Shown here: positions 18,657-26,896 of the stretch, one piece after another
Layout: the number at the start of each line of letters is the position of its first letter
How positions within the stretch are numbered: the first letter of the stretch is position 1
Source: Nocardioidaceae bacterium
Lineage (GTDB): Bacteria > Actinomycetota > Actinomycetes > Propionibacteriales > Nocardioidaceae
Direction of reading: 5' to 3'
Assembly (NCBI GenBank): GCA_025980475.1
Contig: JAICXL010000026.1
Span: forward strand, 1 to 32,634
Length of the DNA: 32,634 bases
Position numbers and translations under genes: made by a program
The notes under the pieces: model-generated
Database searches by the model: none
What the model saw: the letters and a program-made list of their open reading frames with translations, nothing else
Told to the model about the DNA's origin: nothing

Positions 18657-19142
18657 ATGGAGACCGGCGTACGCCTTGCCCTCGATCCCGGTGACGCCCG
18701 GATCGGGGTGGCCAGCAGCGACCCGTCCGGAGTCCTCGCGACCCCTGTGGAGACCGTCCAGCGCGGACCGGGTGACCTCGACCGGCTGGCCGCGCTGGTC
18801 GACGAGCGGCACGCGACGGTGGTCTACGTCGGGCTGCCGCGCTCGCTGTCGGGCGGCGAAGGGCCGGCCGCAACCAGGGTCCGCGCCTTCGCCGCCACCC
18901 TGGCCGTGCGCGTGTCGCCGGTGCCAGTGCGGCTCTATGACGAGAGACTCAGCACCGTGACGGCGGAGGCGGTGCTGCGTCAGCAGGGCCGCAAGGGACG
19001 CAAGCGCCGCGCAGTGGTCGACCAGGCTGCCGCGGTGGTCATCCTGCAGGCGGTGCTCGAGGCCGAGCGGAGTACCGGCTCGGCTCCGGGGGAACCCGTG
19101 ACGGTCCCGACGACGACCCCGAGTGGAACGGAACCCCAGTGA
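18657..19142 (+). CDS. ruvX: RNase H-fold nuclease RuvX/YqgF
   Basis: Predicted Holliday-junction resolvase or pre-16S rRNA processing nuclease, 161 residues, cytoplasmic. The RNase H-like fold is seen as RLALDPGDARIGVASSDPSG at the N-terminus, VYVGLPRSLSGGEGP in the middle, then VRLYDERLSTVTAE and VVDQAAAVVILQ with the conserved acidic residues. GGGAG at 18644-18648 lies 8 bases before this ATG; a GTG three bases upstream (18654) is almost equally possible, while the ATG at 18642 overlaps the ribosome site. The C-terminal about 20 residues (Thr/Pro-rich) go beyond the usual fold. It sits 27 bp after alaS and overlaps mltG as GTGA. Confidence 0.92.
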   Translation: METGVRLALDPGDARIGVASSDPSGVLATPVETVQRGPGDLDRLAALVDERHATVVYVGLPRSLSGGEGPAATRVRAFAATLAVRVSPVPVRLYDERLSTVTAEAVLRQQGRKGRKRRAVVDQAAAVVILQAVLEAERSTGSAPGEPVTVPTTTPSGTEPQ

Positions 19143-20356
19143 GCGACTTCGGCCTGAGCTTCTCTGAGGAGCATCCCGGCGGGGACGACCACGCCGAAGG
19201 GCCCGACGAGCGCCACGGCCTCGCCGACCGGGTCGTCGGTGGTGCGCCTCTGGACGCCTCGCACGACGAACGACGCAGTCCTCGGGGGCCGCGCCGCCCG
19301 CGTCGGCACGGCTGCATCGCCGCAGTCGTGGCCCTGGTGGTGCTCGGCGTGGCTGCCTGGTTCGGCGGCACCTGGGCGGTCGGCCAGCTGCGCGACCGGC
19401 TCAGCGGTCCGCCCGACTACGCCGGACCCGGGACCGGTGCGCTGGTGTTCCAGGTCAAGCAGGGTGAGACGGCCGCCGACATGGCGCAGAGCCTGACCAG
19501 GCTCGGCGTGGTGAAGAGCCCTCAGGCGTTCACCGAAGCGGCCGACAAGGACCCGAAGTCCCGCGCGATCCAGGTCGGCTTCTACCGGTTGCAGAAGCAC
19601 ATGCCGGCCCGTGACGCGCTGGCCGTGCTCGTCGATCCGAACAACCTGATCCAGAGCCTGGTCACGATTCCCGAGGGCGCGCGCGTGCGCGACATCGTCA
19701 CGGACGTCGTCAAGCACACCGATCTGACGAAGGCCCAGCTGGCCCGCGCGTTGAAGCACCCGGCGAAGCTGGGGCTTCCGGCCTTCACCCACGGCAACCC
19801 GGAGGGCTACCTCTTCCCGGCGACCTACTCGGTCGTCCCCGGGGAGAGCGCCAGCACGCTGCTGAGGCAGATGGTGGCCAAGAGTCGTTCGGTGAGCACC
19901 GAGCTCGGGGTCGCCCAAGGCGCCAGGAAGCTCGGCCTGTCGGCGGAGCAGGTGATCACCGTGGCCAGCATCCTTCAGTACGAAGCCAATCGGGAGCAGG
20001 ACTATCCCAAGGTGGCGCGGGTGATCTACAACCGTCTCCACCGGGGAATGGCGCTGCAGCTGGACTCCACGGTGTCCTACGTCAGCGGTCGCTCGGGCGA
20101 CGTGTGGACCACGGCCGCCGAGCGAGCCAACGACTCCGCCTACAACACCTACAAGCACACCGGCCTGCCGCCCGGACCGATCGGTTCGCCGGGCGAGGCC
20201 ACCATCAAGGCGGCGCTGCACCCGGCACACGGGCCCTGGCTCTACTTCGTGCCGGACTTCAAGAACGGCACCACGCACTTCTCCACGACCCTGGCCGAGC
20301 ACGAGAAGTGGGTCCGGAAGGCCCAGGAGTTCTGCCGGCAGAGCCCGAAGTGCTGA
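19139..20356 (+). CDS. mltG: Endolytic peptidoglycan transglycosylase MltG (YceG-like)
   Basis: Single-pass membrane enzyme that cuts nascent glycan strands and ends their growth, 405 residues. A cytoplasmic N-tail of about 55 residues, rich in Asp, Glu, Arg and His, precedes the transmembrane helix (about 58-80). Outside it has a LysM-like part (GALVFQVKQGETAADMAQSL) and the YceG catalytic domain: EGYLFPATYSV, then ASILQYEANREQDYPKVA with the expected catalytic Glu at 282, then YNRLHRGMALQLDSTVSY and GLPPGPIGSPGEATIKAAL. The GTG at 19139 overlaps the ruvX stop. The charged N-tail is longer than in E. coli MltG, as is common in actinobacteria. Confidence 0.95.
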   Translation: MSDFGLSFSEEHPGGDDHAEGPDERHGLADRVVGGAPLDASHDERRSPRGPRRPRRHGCIAAVVALVVLGVAAWFGGTWAVGQLRDRLSGPPDYAGPGTGALVFQVKQGETAADMAQSLTRLGVVKSPQAFTEAADKDPKSRAIQVGFYRLQKHMPARDALAVLVDPNNLIQSLVTIPEGARVRDIVTDVVKHTDLTKAQLARALKHPAKLGLPAFTHGNPEGYLFPATYSVVPGESASTLLRQMVAKSRSVSTELGVAQGARKLGLSAEQVITVASILQYEANREQDYPKVARVIYNRLHRGMALQLDSTVSYVSGRSGDVWTTAAERANDSAYNTYKHTGLPPGPIGSPGEATIKAALHPAHGPWLYFVPDFKNGTTHFSTTLAEHEKWVRKAQEFCRQSPKC

Positions 20357-20366
20357 CTGGGTCCTC

Positions 20367-21209
20367 ATGAGCGCCGGCCGGCCGCGCTGCGCCGTCCTCG
20401 GCAAGCCGATCGCGCACTCGCTGTCGCCGGTGCTGCACCGGGCTGCCTATGCAGAGCTCGGCCTGGACTGGGCCTACGACGCGGTCGAGGTCGACGAGGC
20501 GGGGCTGGCCGGTTTCCTCGGCGGGCTCGACGACGCCTGGCGGGGACTCTCGCTCACGATGCCGCTGAAGCGACGGGTCCTGGAGCTGCTCTCGCCGACC
20601 GACGAGGTCGACCGGTGGGCGCGCCTCGCGGGCGCGGCGAACACGCTGGTCCTCGGCCCGCACCGGTTGGCGGCAAACACCGACGTTCCGGGCGCCGTGG
20701 CAGCGCTCCGGCGGGTCGGTCCCCTCCACCATGCGGCGGTGCTCGGCGGCGGGGCGACGGCGGCCTCGGTCGTGCTCGCGCTCGCCGAGCTGGGGTGTAC
20801 TGCGACCACCGTGCTGGCCCGCTCGCCCGAACGTGCCGGGCATGCGGCGGAGGCCGCTCGTCGGCACCCCTCCGGGATGCGCGTCACGGTCGCAGCCCAG
20901 GGCGACGCCGATCCCGTTCCGGCGGACCCGGCAGTCGACCTCCTGGTGTCCACCATCCCCGCGTCGGCGCAGACGCCCTCGCTGGTTGCCGCATGGGCCG
21001 ACGTGCCGGCCGTCTTCGAGGTCGTCTACGACCCGTGGCCGACGCCCTTGGCAGCGGCTGCGCTCGCGTCCGGGCGGGTGCTGGTCGGCGGCCTGGACCT
21101 GCTGGTGGAGCAGGCCGCCCTCCAGGTGGCGTTGATGACCGGCGTCGTCGACGTGCCGATCGAGGTGATGCGCCAAGGGGGAGAGCTGGCGCTGGCTGCC
21201 CGGCGCTGA
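20367..21209 (+). CDS. aroE: Shikimate dehydrogenase
   Basis: NADPH-dependent reduction of 3-dehydroshikimate to shikimate, cytoplasmic, 280 residues. Substrate site: GKPIAHSLSPVLHRAAY near the N-terminus and LSLTMPLKRR with the catalytic Lys, then AGAANTLVL and the NTDVPG with the conserved Asp. A nucleotide-binding loop follows, VLGGGATAASVVLALAELG. The SLTMPLK form replaces the textbook NVTIPHK but keeps the Lys; this is frequent in actinobacterial AroE and related paralogues. It begins 11 bp after mltG and is the first of the aro genes here. The NADP-binding Arg motif after the Gly-rich loop is seen as LARSPERA. Confidence 0.92.
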   Translation: MSAGRPRCAVLGKPIAHSLSPVLHRAAYAELGLDWAYDAVEVDEAGLAGFLGGLDDAWRGLSLTMPLKRRVLELLSPTDEVDRWARLAGAANTLVLGPHRLAANTDVPGAVAALRRVGPLHHAAVLGGGATAASVVLALAELGCTATTVLARSPERAGHAAEAARRHPSGMRVTVAAQGDADPVPADPAVDLLVSTIPASAQTPSLVAAWADVPAVFEVVYDPWPTPLAAAALASGRVLVGGLDLLVEQAALQVALMTGVVDVPIEVMRQGGELALAARR

Positions 21210-21230
21210 CGTAGCAGCCGTCGACGCGCT

Positions 21231-21264
21231 CGGGCCACGAGGCCCAACTCGACGGGCCACGAGG
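21231..21264 (+). repeat. Pair of 12-bp direct repeats in the aroE to prepilin-peptidase gap
   Basis: CGGGCCACGAGG occurs at 21231-21242 and again at 21253-21264, 22 bases apart (two helical turns). The first copy also lies in a small stem, GGGCC/GGCCC with loop ACGA at 21232-21245. They are about 52 bases upstream of the putative -10 at 21316, so an operator role is possible. Confidence 0.55.
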
Positions 21265-21315
21265 GCGAAGTGAACCGATTGTGGAGGATGACAGCCGGAG
21301 GGGCGGGTGATCACC

Positions 21316-21321
21316 TAATCT
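21316..21321 (+). promoter_or_regulatory. Putative -10 element for a leaderless prepilin-peptidase gene
   Basis: TAATCT is a close match to TANNNT in otherwise very GC-rich DNA, and ends 7 bases before the ATG at 21329, so the transcript would begin on or next to the start codon. No ribosome site lies between them. No convincing -35 was found. Confidence 0.6.
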
Positions 21322-21328
21322 CGGCTCC

Positions 21329-22141
21329 ATGGACTGGTTCGCGCACGGGCATCCCCTGGCGGCGCTGATCTGCCTCGTGGCGTGCGGAGTGCTCGGCTGG
21401 TTCGTGCCCCACCTCATCGCCCGGATCCCGGAGCCCGGCCCGGAGCCCAACCCGGAGCCCGACCCGGATGCGGAGCTTCGGCCCCATCCCGACGCGGACA
21501 TGGACGTGACGGTCACCGACGCGACCGCCGCGCCGCTCGCGGGCGCCGGTGGGCGCTTGAAGGTGCCCTACGTCGAGATCGCCAGGTCGCCGGGGCTCGG
21601 CGTCCGGGCGGGCATCACCTCGGCCCTGGTGGGCGCCCTGCTCGGCGCCAGCGTCGGGCTGGACTGGATCCTGCCGTGCCTGATCTTCCTGACCCCGGTC
21701 GGTGTCGCCCTGGCTGTGGTCGACTGGCGAACGATGCTGCTGCCGACGAGGGTGATAGCCCCGTCGTACGCCGTGGTCATCGCGTTGCTGCTGGTTGCCG
21801 CCGGTGTCCAGACCGACGCCGACGCACTGCTGCACTCGGTGATCGGTTGGGCGGTGGCGGGCGGCCTCTTCTGGCTGCTCTGGTTCATCTACCCCAAGGG
21901 GATGGGCTACGGCGACGTGCGGCTGTCCGGCATCCTGGGCCTGGCGCTGGGCTACCTCGGCTGGGCCGAGCTGCTGGTCGGTGTCTACGCGGCGTTCCTC
22001 ATCGGCGGCTTCGGGGGCCTGCTGCTCTCCCGGCTCAGGCTGGTGCAGCGCAAGCGCTTCCCGTTCGGCCCGTTCATGCTCGTCGGCGCGGTCGTCGGCG
22101 TGGCGTTCGGGCCGGCGGTCGTGGCAGGTCTCGGCTACTGA
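21329..22141 (+). CDS. Prepilin peptidase-like A24 aspartic protease
   Basis: Polytopic membrane protease, 270 residues, that in its family cleaves the leader of type IV pilin-like or Tad/Flp pilin precursors. Two catalytic Asp are visible: D132 in VDWRTMLLP and D196 in the GxGD motif MGYGDVRLSG. About seven hydrophobic helices are present. The N-terminal region, which in full-size enzymes holds the CxxC...CxxC methyltransferase domain, is replaced here by a single helix followed by an acidic Pro-rich spacer (about residues 33-57, repeated P-E-P) and has no CxxC pairs. So pilin N-methylation by this protein is unlikely. It stands between aroE and aroC; no pilin genes are in the window. Confidence 0.88.
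   Translation: MDWFAHGHPLAALICLVACGVLGWFVPHLIARIPEPGPEPNPEPDPDAELRPHPDADMDVTVTDATAAPLAGAGGRLKVPYVEIARSPGLGVRAGITSALVGALLGASVGLDWILPCLIFLTPVGVALAVVDWRTMLLPTRVIAPSYAVVIALLLVAAGVQTDADALLHSVIGWAVAGGLFWLLWFIYPKGMGYGDVRLSGILGLALGYLGWAELLVGVYAAFLIGGFGGLLLSRLRLVQRKRFPFGPFMLVGAVVGVAFGPAVVAGLGY
21427..21474 (+). repeat. 12-bp in-frame tandem repeat within the prepilin-peptidase gene (4 units)
   Basis: CCCGGAGCCCGG, CCCGGAGCCCAA, CCCGGAGCCCGA and CCCGGATGCGGA follow directly, encoding P-E-P-x units of the cytoplasmic or periplasmic spacer after the first helix. The frame is kept by any change in copy number. Confidence 0.85.
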
Positions 22142-22183
22142 CGCCGGAGCGGTCCGGCCGGTCCCGCGTGAAACACTGACGCC

Positions 22184-23362
22184 ATGCTGCGCTGGCTGAC
22201 TGCCGGGGAGTCCCACGGTCCCTCGCTCGTCGCGATCATCGAGGGCCTGCCGGCGCACGTCCGGGTGACCTCGGCGGATGTGGCGGACGCGCTGGCGCGT
22301 CGTCGGCTCGGCCACGGCCGGGGCGCCCGGATGAAGTTCGAGCAGGACGAGGTACGCATCGTCGGCGGCGTCCGGCACGGCGAGACCATCGGCGGGCCCG
22401 TCGCGATCGAGATCGGCAACACCGAGTGGCCCAAGTGGGAGAAGGTGATGTCTGCCGACCCGGTGGACCCCGCCGAGCTGGAGGCACTGGCCCGCAATGC
22501 CCCGCTGACGCGCCCGCGCCCGGGCCACGCCGACCTCGTCGGCATGCAGAAGTACGCCTTCGACGAGGCCCGCCCCGTCCTCGAGCGCGCCTCCGCCCGC
22601 GAGACCGCGGCCCGGGTCGCCCTCGGCCGGGTCGCCGCCAACTTCCTCGAGCAGGCCACCGGCGCGCGGATCGTCTCGCACGTCGTCGAGCTCGGCGGAG
22701 TGCCCGCACCGGCCGGCGTCGTGCCGGGCCCCGACGACGTCGTCCGGCTCGACGAGGACCCGGTGCGCTGCCTCGACCCGGACGCCGGCAAGCTGATGGT
22801 CGAGCGGATCGACCAGGCCCACCAAGACGGCGACACGCTGGGCGGCGTGGTCGAGGTCGTCGTGCACGGCCTGCCCCCCGGCCTCGGCTCGCACGTGCAC
22901 TGGGACCGCCGGCTCGACTCGCGCCTCGCGGGTGCGCTGATGGGCATCCAGGCGATCAAGGGCGTCGAGGTCGGCGACGGGTTCGCGCTCGCGGCCACCC
23001 CGGGCTCGCAGGCCCACGACGAGATCTTGCCGGGGCCCGAGCGGGTACGACGAGCGTCCGGGCGGTCCGGCGGCACCGAGGGGGGGATGTCCACCGGCGA
23101 GCTGCTCCGGGTGCGTGCCGCGATGAAGCCGATCGCCACCGTCCCGCGGGCGCTCCGCACGGTCGACGTGGCCACCGGCGAGGCGGCCGTCGCCCACCAC
23201 CAGCGCTCCGACGTCTGCGCGGTCCCGGCCGCGGGGATCGTCGCGGAGGCGATGGTGGCGCTGGTGCTCGCCGAGGCGGTGCTGGAGAAGTTCGGTGGCG
23301 ACGCGGTGAGCGAGACCCGGCGCAACGTCGAGGGCTACCTGGACACGCTGAGGTTCAGGTGA
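22184..23362 (+). CDS. aroC: Chorismate synthase
   Basis: Last step of the shikimate pathway: converts 5-enolpyruvylshikimate 3-phosphate to chorismate with reduced FMN, 392 residues. Family signatures are all seen: [20 protein letters not shown] at the start, [19 protein letters not shown], the [15 protein letters not shown] segment, [39 protein letters not shown] and [20 protein letters not shown]. No truncation. ATG at 22184 starts at the conserved residue; AACACT six bases upstream might be a weak -10 of a leaderless transcript, but read-through from the previous gene (42 bp away) is also possible. Overlaps aroK as GTGA. Confidence 0.97.
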   Translation: MLRWLTAGESHGPSLVAIIEGLPAHVRVTSADVADALARRRLGHGRGARMKFEQDEVRIVGGVRHGETIGGPVAIEIGNTEWPKWEKVMSADPVDPAELEALARNAPLTRPRPGHADLVGMQKYAFDEARPVLERASARETAARVALGRVAANFLEQATGARIVSHVVELGGVPAPAGVVPGPDDVVRLDEDPVRCLDPDAGKLMVERIDQAHQDGDTLGGVVEVVVHGLPPGLGSHVHWDRRLDSRLAGALMGIQAIKGVEVGDGFALAATPGSQAHDEILPGPERVRRASGRSGGTEGGMSTGELLRVRAAMKPIATVPRALRTVDVATGEAAVAHHQRSDVCAVPAAGIVAEAMVALVLAEAVLEKFGGDAVSETRRNVEGYLDTLRFR

Positions 23363-23871
23363 CGGCACCACGGGTGGTGCTGGTCGGGCCGATGGGGGCC
23401 GGCAAGTCGACCGTCGCAGCGCTGCTGGCCGAGGCGTGGGGCGTGCCGGTCCGGGACACCGACCAGGACGTGGAGGCTGCGGAGGGCCGGTCGGTCTCCG
23501 ACATCTTCGTCGACGACGGGGAGGAGCACTTCCGGGCCCTCGAGCGCGACGCGGTGAGCGTTGCGCTGGCCAGCCACGCCGGCGTGCTCGCCCTCGGGGG
23601 CGGGGCGGTGCTCGACGAGGGCACCCGCGCCGCGCTGGCCGGACACACGGTCGCCTTCCTCCGGGTCGGGCTCTCCGACGCGGTCAAGCGGGTCGGTCTG
23701 GGCGGCGCGCGCCCGCTGCTCCTGGGCAACGTCCGCGGCACCCTGAAGAAGCTGCTCGACCAACGCACCCCCGTCTACGAGTCGGTGGCCACCTTCGCCG
23801 TGGACACCGACGGCCGCAGCCCGGAGGAGGTCGCCGACGAGGTCCGGCGGCGGGTCGAGGAGATCGAGTGA
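23359..23871 (+). CDS. aroK: Shikimate kinase
   Basis: Phosphorylates shikimate at O3 with ATP, cytoplasmic, 170 residues. P-loop GPMGAGKS at residues 10-17, the shikimate-binding Asp in [20 protein letters not shown] with the substrate-binding Gly-Gly-Gly, and the lid Arg in [10 protein letters not shown] followed by RTPVYESVA. The GTG at 23359 overlaps the aroC stop as GTGA and gives the expected short N-terminus before the first strand. Its own end overlaps aroB in the same way. Length is usual. Confidence 0.95.
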   Translation: MTAPRVVLVGPMGAGKSTVAALLAEAWGVPVRDTDQDVEAAEGRSVSDIFVDDGEEHFRALERDAVSVALASHAGVLALGGGAVLDEGTRAALAGHTVAFLRVGLSDAVKRVGLGGARPLLLGNVRGTLKKLLDQRTPVYESVATFAVDTDGRSPEEVADEVRRRVEEIE

Positions 23872-24971
23872 CGACGATCCGCGTCGCCGGCCCGGCGCCC
23901 TACGACGTCGTCGTCGGCGATGCCGTGCTCGGCCAGGTGCGCCGGCTGCTGCCCGGCGGCGTCCAGCGGGTCGCGCTTTGCCGGCCGGAGGGCCTGCCCG
24001 GACCCGCTGCCCGCGTTGCCGGGGAGCTGGGGGGGCTCGAGGTGCTCGACCTGGCCCTGCCCGCCGGTGAGGGGGCCAAGACGGCGGCGGTGGCCGCCGG
24101 CTGCTGGGAGCGGCTCGGCGAGGCCGGCTTCACCCGCTCGGACGCAGTCGTCACCGTGGGGGGCGGCGCGACCACCGACCTCGGCGGCTTCGTGGCCGCC
24201 ACCTGGCTGCGTGGCGTCCCGGTCGTGCACGTGCCCACGACACTGCTCGGCATGGTCGACGCGGCTGTCGGTGGCAAGACCGGGATCAACACCGGTGCCG
24301 GCAAGAACCTGGTCGGCTCCTTCCACGAGCCCGCCGGCGTGCTGTGTGACCTCTCCCTACTGGAGTCGCTGCCGGCCGCCGAGCTGGTCAGCGGCCTCGG
24401 GGAGGTGGTCAAGTGCGGCTTCATCGCCGACCCGCAGATCCTGCGGCTGGTGGACGGCGACCCGGCCGGGGCGCGGGACCCGGCGTCAGCGGTGCTGGTC
24501 GAGCTCGTCGAGCGGGCGATCCGCGTCAAGGCGGAGGTGGTCGCCGCAGACCTGCGCGAGACCGCCGCCACCGCGGCCGGCGCGTCGGGCCACCCCGGTC
24601 GTGAGGTCCTCAACTACGGCCACACGATGGCGCACGCGATCGAGCGGGCCACGTCCTACTCCGTGCGCCACGGTGAGGCCGTGGCGATCGGAATGGTCTA
24701 CGTCGCCGAGCTGGCCCGGCTGGCCGGCCGGCTCGACGAGCAGACCGCCGCGCGGCACGCGAGCACCCTTGCCCGCGTCGGATTGCCGACGAGGTTCGAC
24801 CGAGCGCCGTACGAAGAGCTCCTCGCGACCATGCGCGTGGACAAGAAGGCCCGCGGCTCGCAGCTGCGGTTCGTGGTGCTCGACGGGCTGGCTCGGCCGG
24901 GCATCCTGGCCGGACCCGATGAAGCCTGGCTGCGTCAGGCGTACGACGTGATGGCGGGGGGTCCTCGATGA
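23868..24971 (+). CDS. aroB: 3-dehydroquinate synthase
   Basis: Second step of the shikimate pathway, NAD and divalent metal dependent, 367 residues. NAD site [20 protein letters not shown], then [19 protein letters not shown] with catalytic Lys and Asn, [17 protein letters not shown], and metal ligands in [10 protein letters not shown] (Glu), [12 protein letters not shown] (His) and [11 protein letters not shown] (His). C-terminal [16 protein letters not shown] is typical. The GTG at 23868 overlaps the aroK stop and the end overlaps aroQ as ATGA. A short Ala/Gly insert ([13 protein letters not shown]) precedes the REVLNYGH motif. Confidence 0.96.
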   Translation: MTTIRVAGPAPYDVVVGDAVLGQVRRLLPGGVQRVALCRPEGLPGPAARVAGELGGLEVLDLALPAGEGAKTAAVAAGCWERLGEAGFTRSDAVVTVGGGATTDLGGFVAATWLRGVPVVHVPTTLLGMVDAAVGGKTGINTGAGKNLVGSFHEPAGVLCDLSLLESLPAAELVSGLGEVVKCGFIADPQILRLVDGDPAGARDPASAVLVELVERAIRVKAEVVAADLRETAATAAGASGHPGREVLNYGHTMAHAIERATSYSVRHGEAVAIGMVYVAELARLAGRLDEQTAARHASTLARVGLPTRFDRAPYEELLATMRVDKKARGSQLRFVVLDGLARPGILAGPDEAWLRQAYDVMAGGPR

Positions 24972-25438
24972 CGCGGCACGTGCTGGTGCTCAACGGCCCG
25001 AACCTCGGCCGGCTCGGGCGGCGCGAGCCGGCGGTCTACGGCTACACCACGCACGCCGAGCTCGCCGGGTTGTGCGTCGGCTGGGGTCGTGACCTCGGTC
25101 TCGACGTCGAGGTCCGGCAGACCAACCACGAGGGTGAGCTGCTCGACTGGCTCAACGGCGCGGCCGACGAAGCGCAGCCGGTCGTGCTCAACGCCGCCGC
25201 GTGGTCCCACTACTCCTGGGCGGTCTTCGACGCCTGCGCGCAGCTGGTCGCACCGCTGGTGGAGGTGCACATCTCGGACCCGGCGTCCCGGCCCGAGGAG
25301 TTCCGCCACCATTCGGTGGTCACCCCTCACGCCGCGGCGGTGGTCGTCGGGCAGGGGATCGACGGCTACCGGCAGGCGCTCGAGGTCATCGCCGGGCTCG
25401 ACTCCGGGCTCGAGCCCCCGAAGCCCCCGGATCTGTAA
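24968..25438 (+). CDS. aroQ: Type II 3-dehydroquinate dehydratase
   Basis: Converts 3-dehydroquinate to 3-dehydroshikimate, a dodecamer in its family, 156 residues. Visible: [20 protein letters not shown] with the catalytic Tyr, the [13 protein letters not shown] segment, the catalytic His region [13 protein letters not shown], and [19 protein letters not shown]. Two places differ from the usual form: NAAAWSHYS in place of N-x-G-x-x-THTS and a one-residue longer [11 protein letters not shown] loop. The catalytic Tyr, the His of SHYS and the His of VEVHIS are kept, so activity is likely. The ATG at 24968 overlaps aroB as ATGA. The aro run ends here. Confidence 0.93.
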   Translation: MTRHVLVLNGPNLGRLGRREPAVYGYTTHAELAGLCVGWGRDLGLDVEVRQTNHEGELLDWLNGAADEAQPVVLNAAAWSHYSWAVFDACAQLVAPLVEVHISDPASRPEEFRHHSVVTPHAAAVVVGQGIDGYRQALEVIAGLDSGLEPPKPPDL

Positions 25439-25482
25439 GGTCGATTCCCGTGGGGTGAGGTGGACTTGGGTGCCGGCCGTGA

Positions 25483-25488
25483 CATGCT
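25483..25488 (+). promoter_or_regulatory. Possible -10 element for the zinc-ribbon gene
   Basis: CATGCT, preceded at 16 bases by TGGACT, resembles a -10/-35 pair, and it ends 6 bases before the ATG at 25495, a leaderless spacing. The GGAGG at 25489-25493 is only one base from the ATG and so too close to act as a normal ribosome site. The match to TANNNT is imperfect. Confidence 0.3.
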
Positions 25489-25494
25489 GGAGGC

Positions 25495-25749
25495 ATGGTT
25501 GCCACGGTGAGAGCCACGTGCGCACGGTGCGGGACGGTCGAGCTGCCGATCGAGGACGGCAGGCTGACCATCCCGACCGGCGCCGGTGAGACGCGGGCCC
25601 GTTTCGAGTTCGCGTGCCCAAGCTGTGCCGAAGCCCGGGAGCAGGAGCTCGGCGAGCGGGCGACGATACTGCTGATGGATGCCGGCGTCCCGGTCGGCGC
25701 GGCCGCCGGGCAGTTCGCCCTCCCTTCTCGTCCCGACGACAAGCGCTGA
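25495..25749 (+). CDS. Small zinc-ribbon-like protein of unknown function
   Basis: 84 residues, no signal peptide or membrane segment. CARC at residues 9-12 and CPSC at about 41-44 make a four-Cys zinc-ribbon pattern with a strand-rich spacer (VELPIEDGRLTIPTGAG, RARFEFA). A helical, acidic middle (EAREQELGERATILLMDAGV) and a flexible end follow. I do not recognise a named family; zinc ribbons of this kind occur in small regulatory or RNA-linked proteins. It lies 56 bp after aroQ and stops 10 bp from the converging surface operon. Codon use matches its neighbours and it looks like a real gene. Confidence 0.75.
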   Translation: MVATVRATCARCGTVELPIEDGRLTIPTGAGETRARFEFACPSCAEAREQELGERATILLMDAGVPVGAAAGQFALPSRPDDKR

Positions 25750-25759
25750 CGAGTCCGGC

Positions 25760-26896
25760 TCACACGCCTCGGTGACGACCCGGCGGCGTCCGCGCCCGGC
25801 GGAACAGCACGAGGCAGCCCAGCGCGGTGGCGACGGCCAGCACCGCGCCCGCCCTGCTCCCGGTCCAGCCCTGGCCGCCCAGCGACGGACCTTGGTGCGC
25901 CGACCGGTCAGCGGTGCCAAGCGTCGCCGCGGGCCTGGCCTCGCCCGGCCTGAGGTAGGCGTGCAGCGCGTCGAGCTCCTGGGCCCCGTAGCGCTGGCCC
26001 GGCTCGATGTAGGTGTTCTCCGACCACTCGTTCCAGCTGATCACGCCGACGGCGTCCGGGTTGCTCGCGAAGGCGTCCTGCAGGCTCTGGACCAGCGTGT
26101 GGCCGCCGGCGCGGGCCACGACCCGGTGGTGGTGCAGCGGCCGGCCGTCGAAGCCGGCAGTCGCCGGGGCGAGCCAGATGCCGTGGTGCCGGTGCACTGC
26201 GGCGCTGAGGGCGTCGAGCCGGTCGCGTGTGTAGGACGTCCCCGGGTGCGCCGAGGACCAGTAGTAGGCGTCACCGTCCACGACGCCGGCGACCCGGTCG
26301 TAGTCCTGGGCGCTCTTCGCCGACGCCAACAGGTAGGCGCGCTGTCCCAGGGACCGGCGCACGGAGCGGATCGCGGAGACGGAGAGCTGGTCGGTGCCGG
26401 TCCAGATGATCACCGGTCGGCCGAAGTAGCGCGAACGCAGCTGGTGTCCCCATCTGTCGACCAACGTCACCAGGTCGGAGCGCACCACCGCCAGGGGCAG
26501 TGGATGCCGCTGGAAGTCGAGGCCCTCATAGACGACCCCGACGTCGAAGTGCTGCCGTCGCGCGACGTGCAGGAGCAGCTGCAACCTGCTGTCGAGGGTG
26601 GGCGTCCCCTTCCACGACGTCAGGAACCCGTCGATGCCGGCGCCGCGAGCGGCCGCGACCTGCTGGGTCAGGACGCGGCGGTCGCTGCTGCTGTAGCGCC
26701 CCGCCAGGGGAAAGTCGATCTTCGCCCGCCGCCACGAGCTGTGGTCGAACCACTGGTAGAAGTAGGCGAACACCGGGACGTTCGGGGCGGCGGCCTGCCC
26801 TCCGCGGGCCGGGGCAGAGCTACCCACCGGGGTGGCCAACGCCAGCACCGTCACGGCCGCGAGGGCGATGAGGCCGGTGCGGACTGCCGTTCTCAC
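25760..26896 (-). CDS. GH99-like glycoside hydrolase homologue, membrane-anchored
   Basis: 378 residues. A signal sequence (about 1-30, LIALAAVTVLALATPVG), a TIM-barrel-like body resembling glycoside hydrolase family 99 (endo-alpha-mannosidase/mannanase type) and a C-terminal helix (about 346-366) with a basic tail. Family-like parts: VPVFAYFYQWFDHSSW at 40-55, DFPLAGRYSSSDRRVL, GAGIDGFLTSWKG at 85-97, and WNEWSENTYIEP with Glu 290 and 293, spaced as the catalytic pair of GH99. I infer an active glycosidase facing outwards; substrate unknown, alpha-mannan-like glycans being the family norm. The GTG at 26896 is preceded by GGGGGA and overlaps the upstream gene as GTGA. Last gene of the minus-strand operon. 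Confidence 0.8.
   Translation of the reverse strand: MRTAVRTGLIALAAVTVLALATPVGSSAPARGGQAAAPNVPVFAYFYQWFDHSSWRRAKIDFPLAGRYSSSDRRVLTQQVAAARGAGIDGFLTSWKGTPTLDSRLQLLLHVARRQHFDVGVVYEGLDFQRHPLPLAVVRSDLVTLVDRWGHQLRSRYFGRPVIIWTGTDQLSVSAIRSVRRSLGQRAYLLASAKSAQDYDRVAGVVDGDAYYWSSAHPGTSYTRDRLDALSAAVHRHHGIWLAPATAGFDGRPLHHHRVVARAGGHTLVQSLQDAFASNPDAVGVISWNEWSENTYIEPGQRYGAQELDALHAYLRPGEARPAATLGTADRSAHQGPSLGGQGWTGSRAGAVLAVATALGCLVLFRRARTPPGRHRGV

Noticed and set aside
21427-21474. The P-E-P-x coding repeat as a CRISPR or regulatory repeat array
   Set aside because: Units are 12 bp, contiguous without spacers and in frame within the gene, so it is a coding repeat.
21311-23371. Minus-strand open frame of 686 codons across the prepilin-peptidase and aroC genes
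   Set aside because: It spans two well-supported genes on the other strand and reads as His/Arg/Asp-rich low-complexity sequence.
25404-25416. GGGCTCGAGCCC palindrome at the end of aroQ as a terminator
   Set aside because: No loop and no U-run; it lies inside the coding sequence and such GC palindromes are frequent here.
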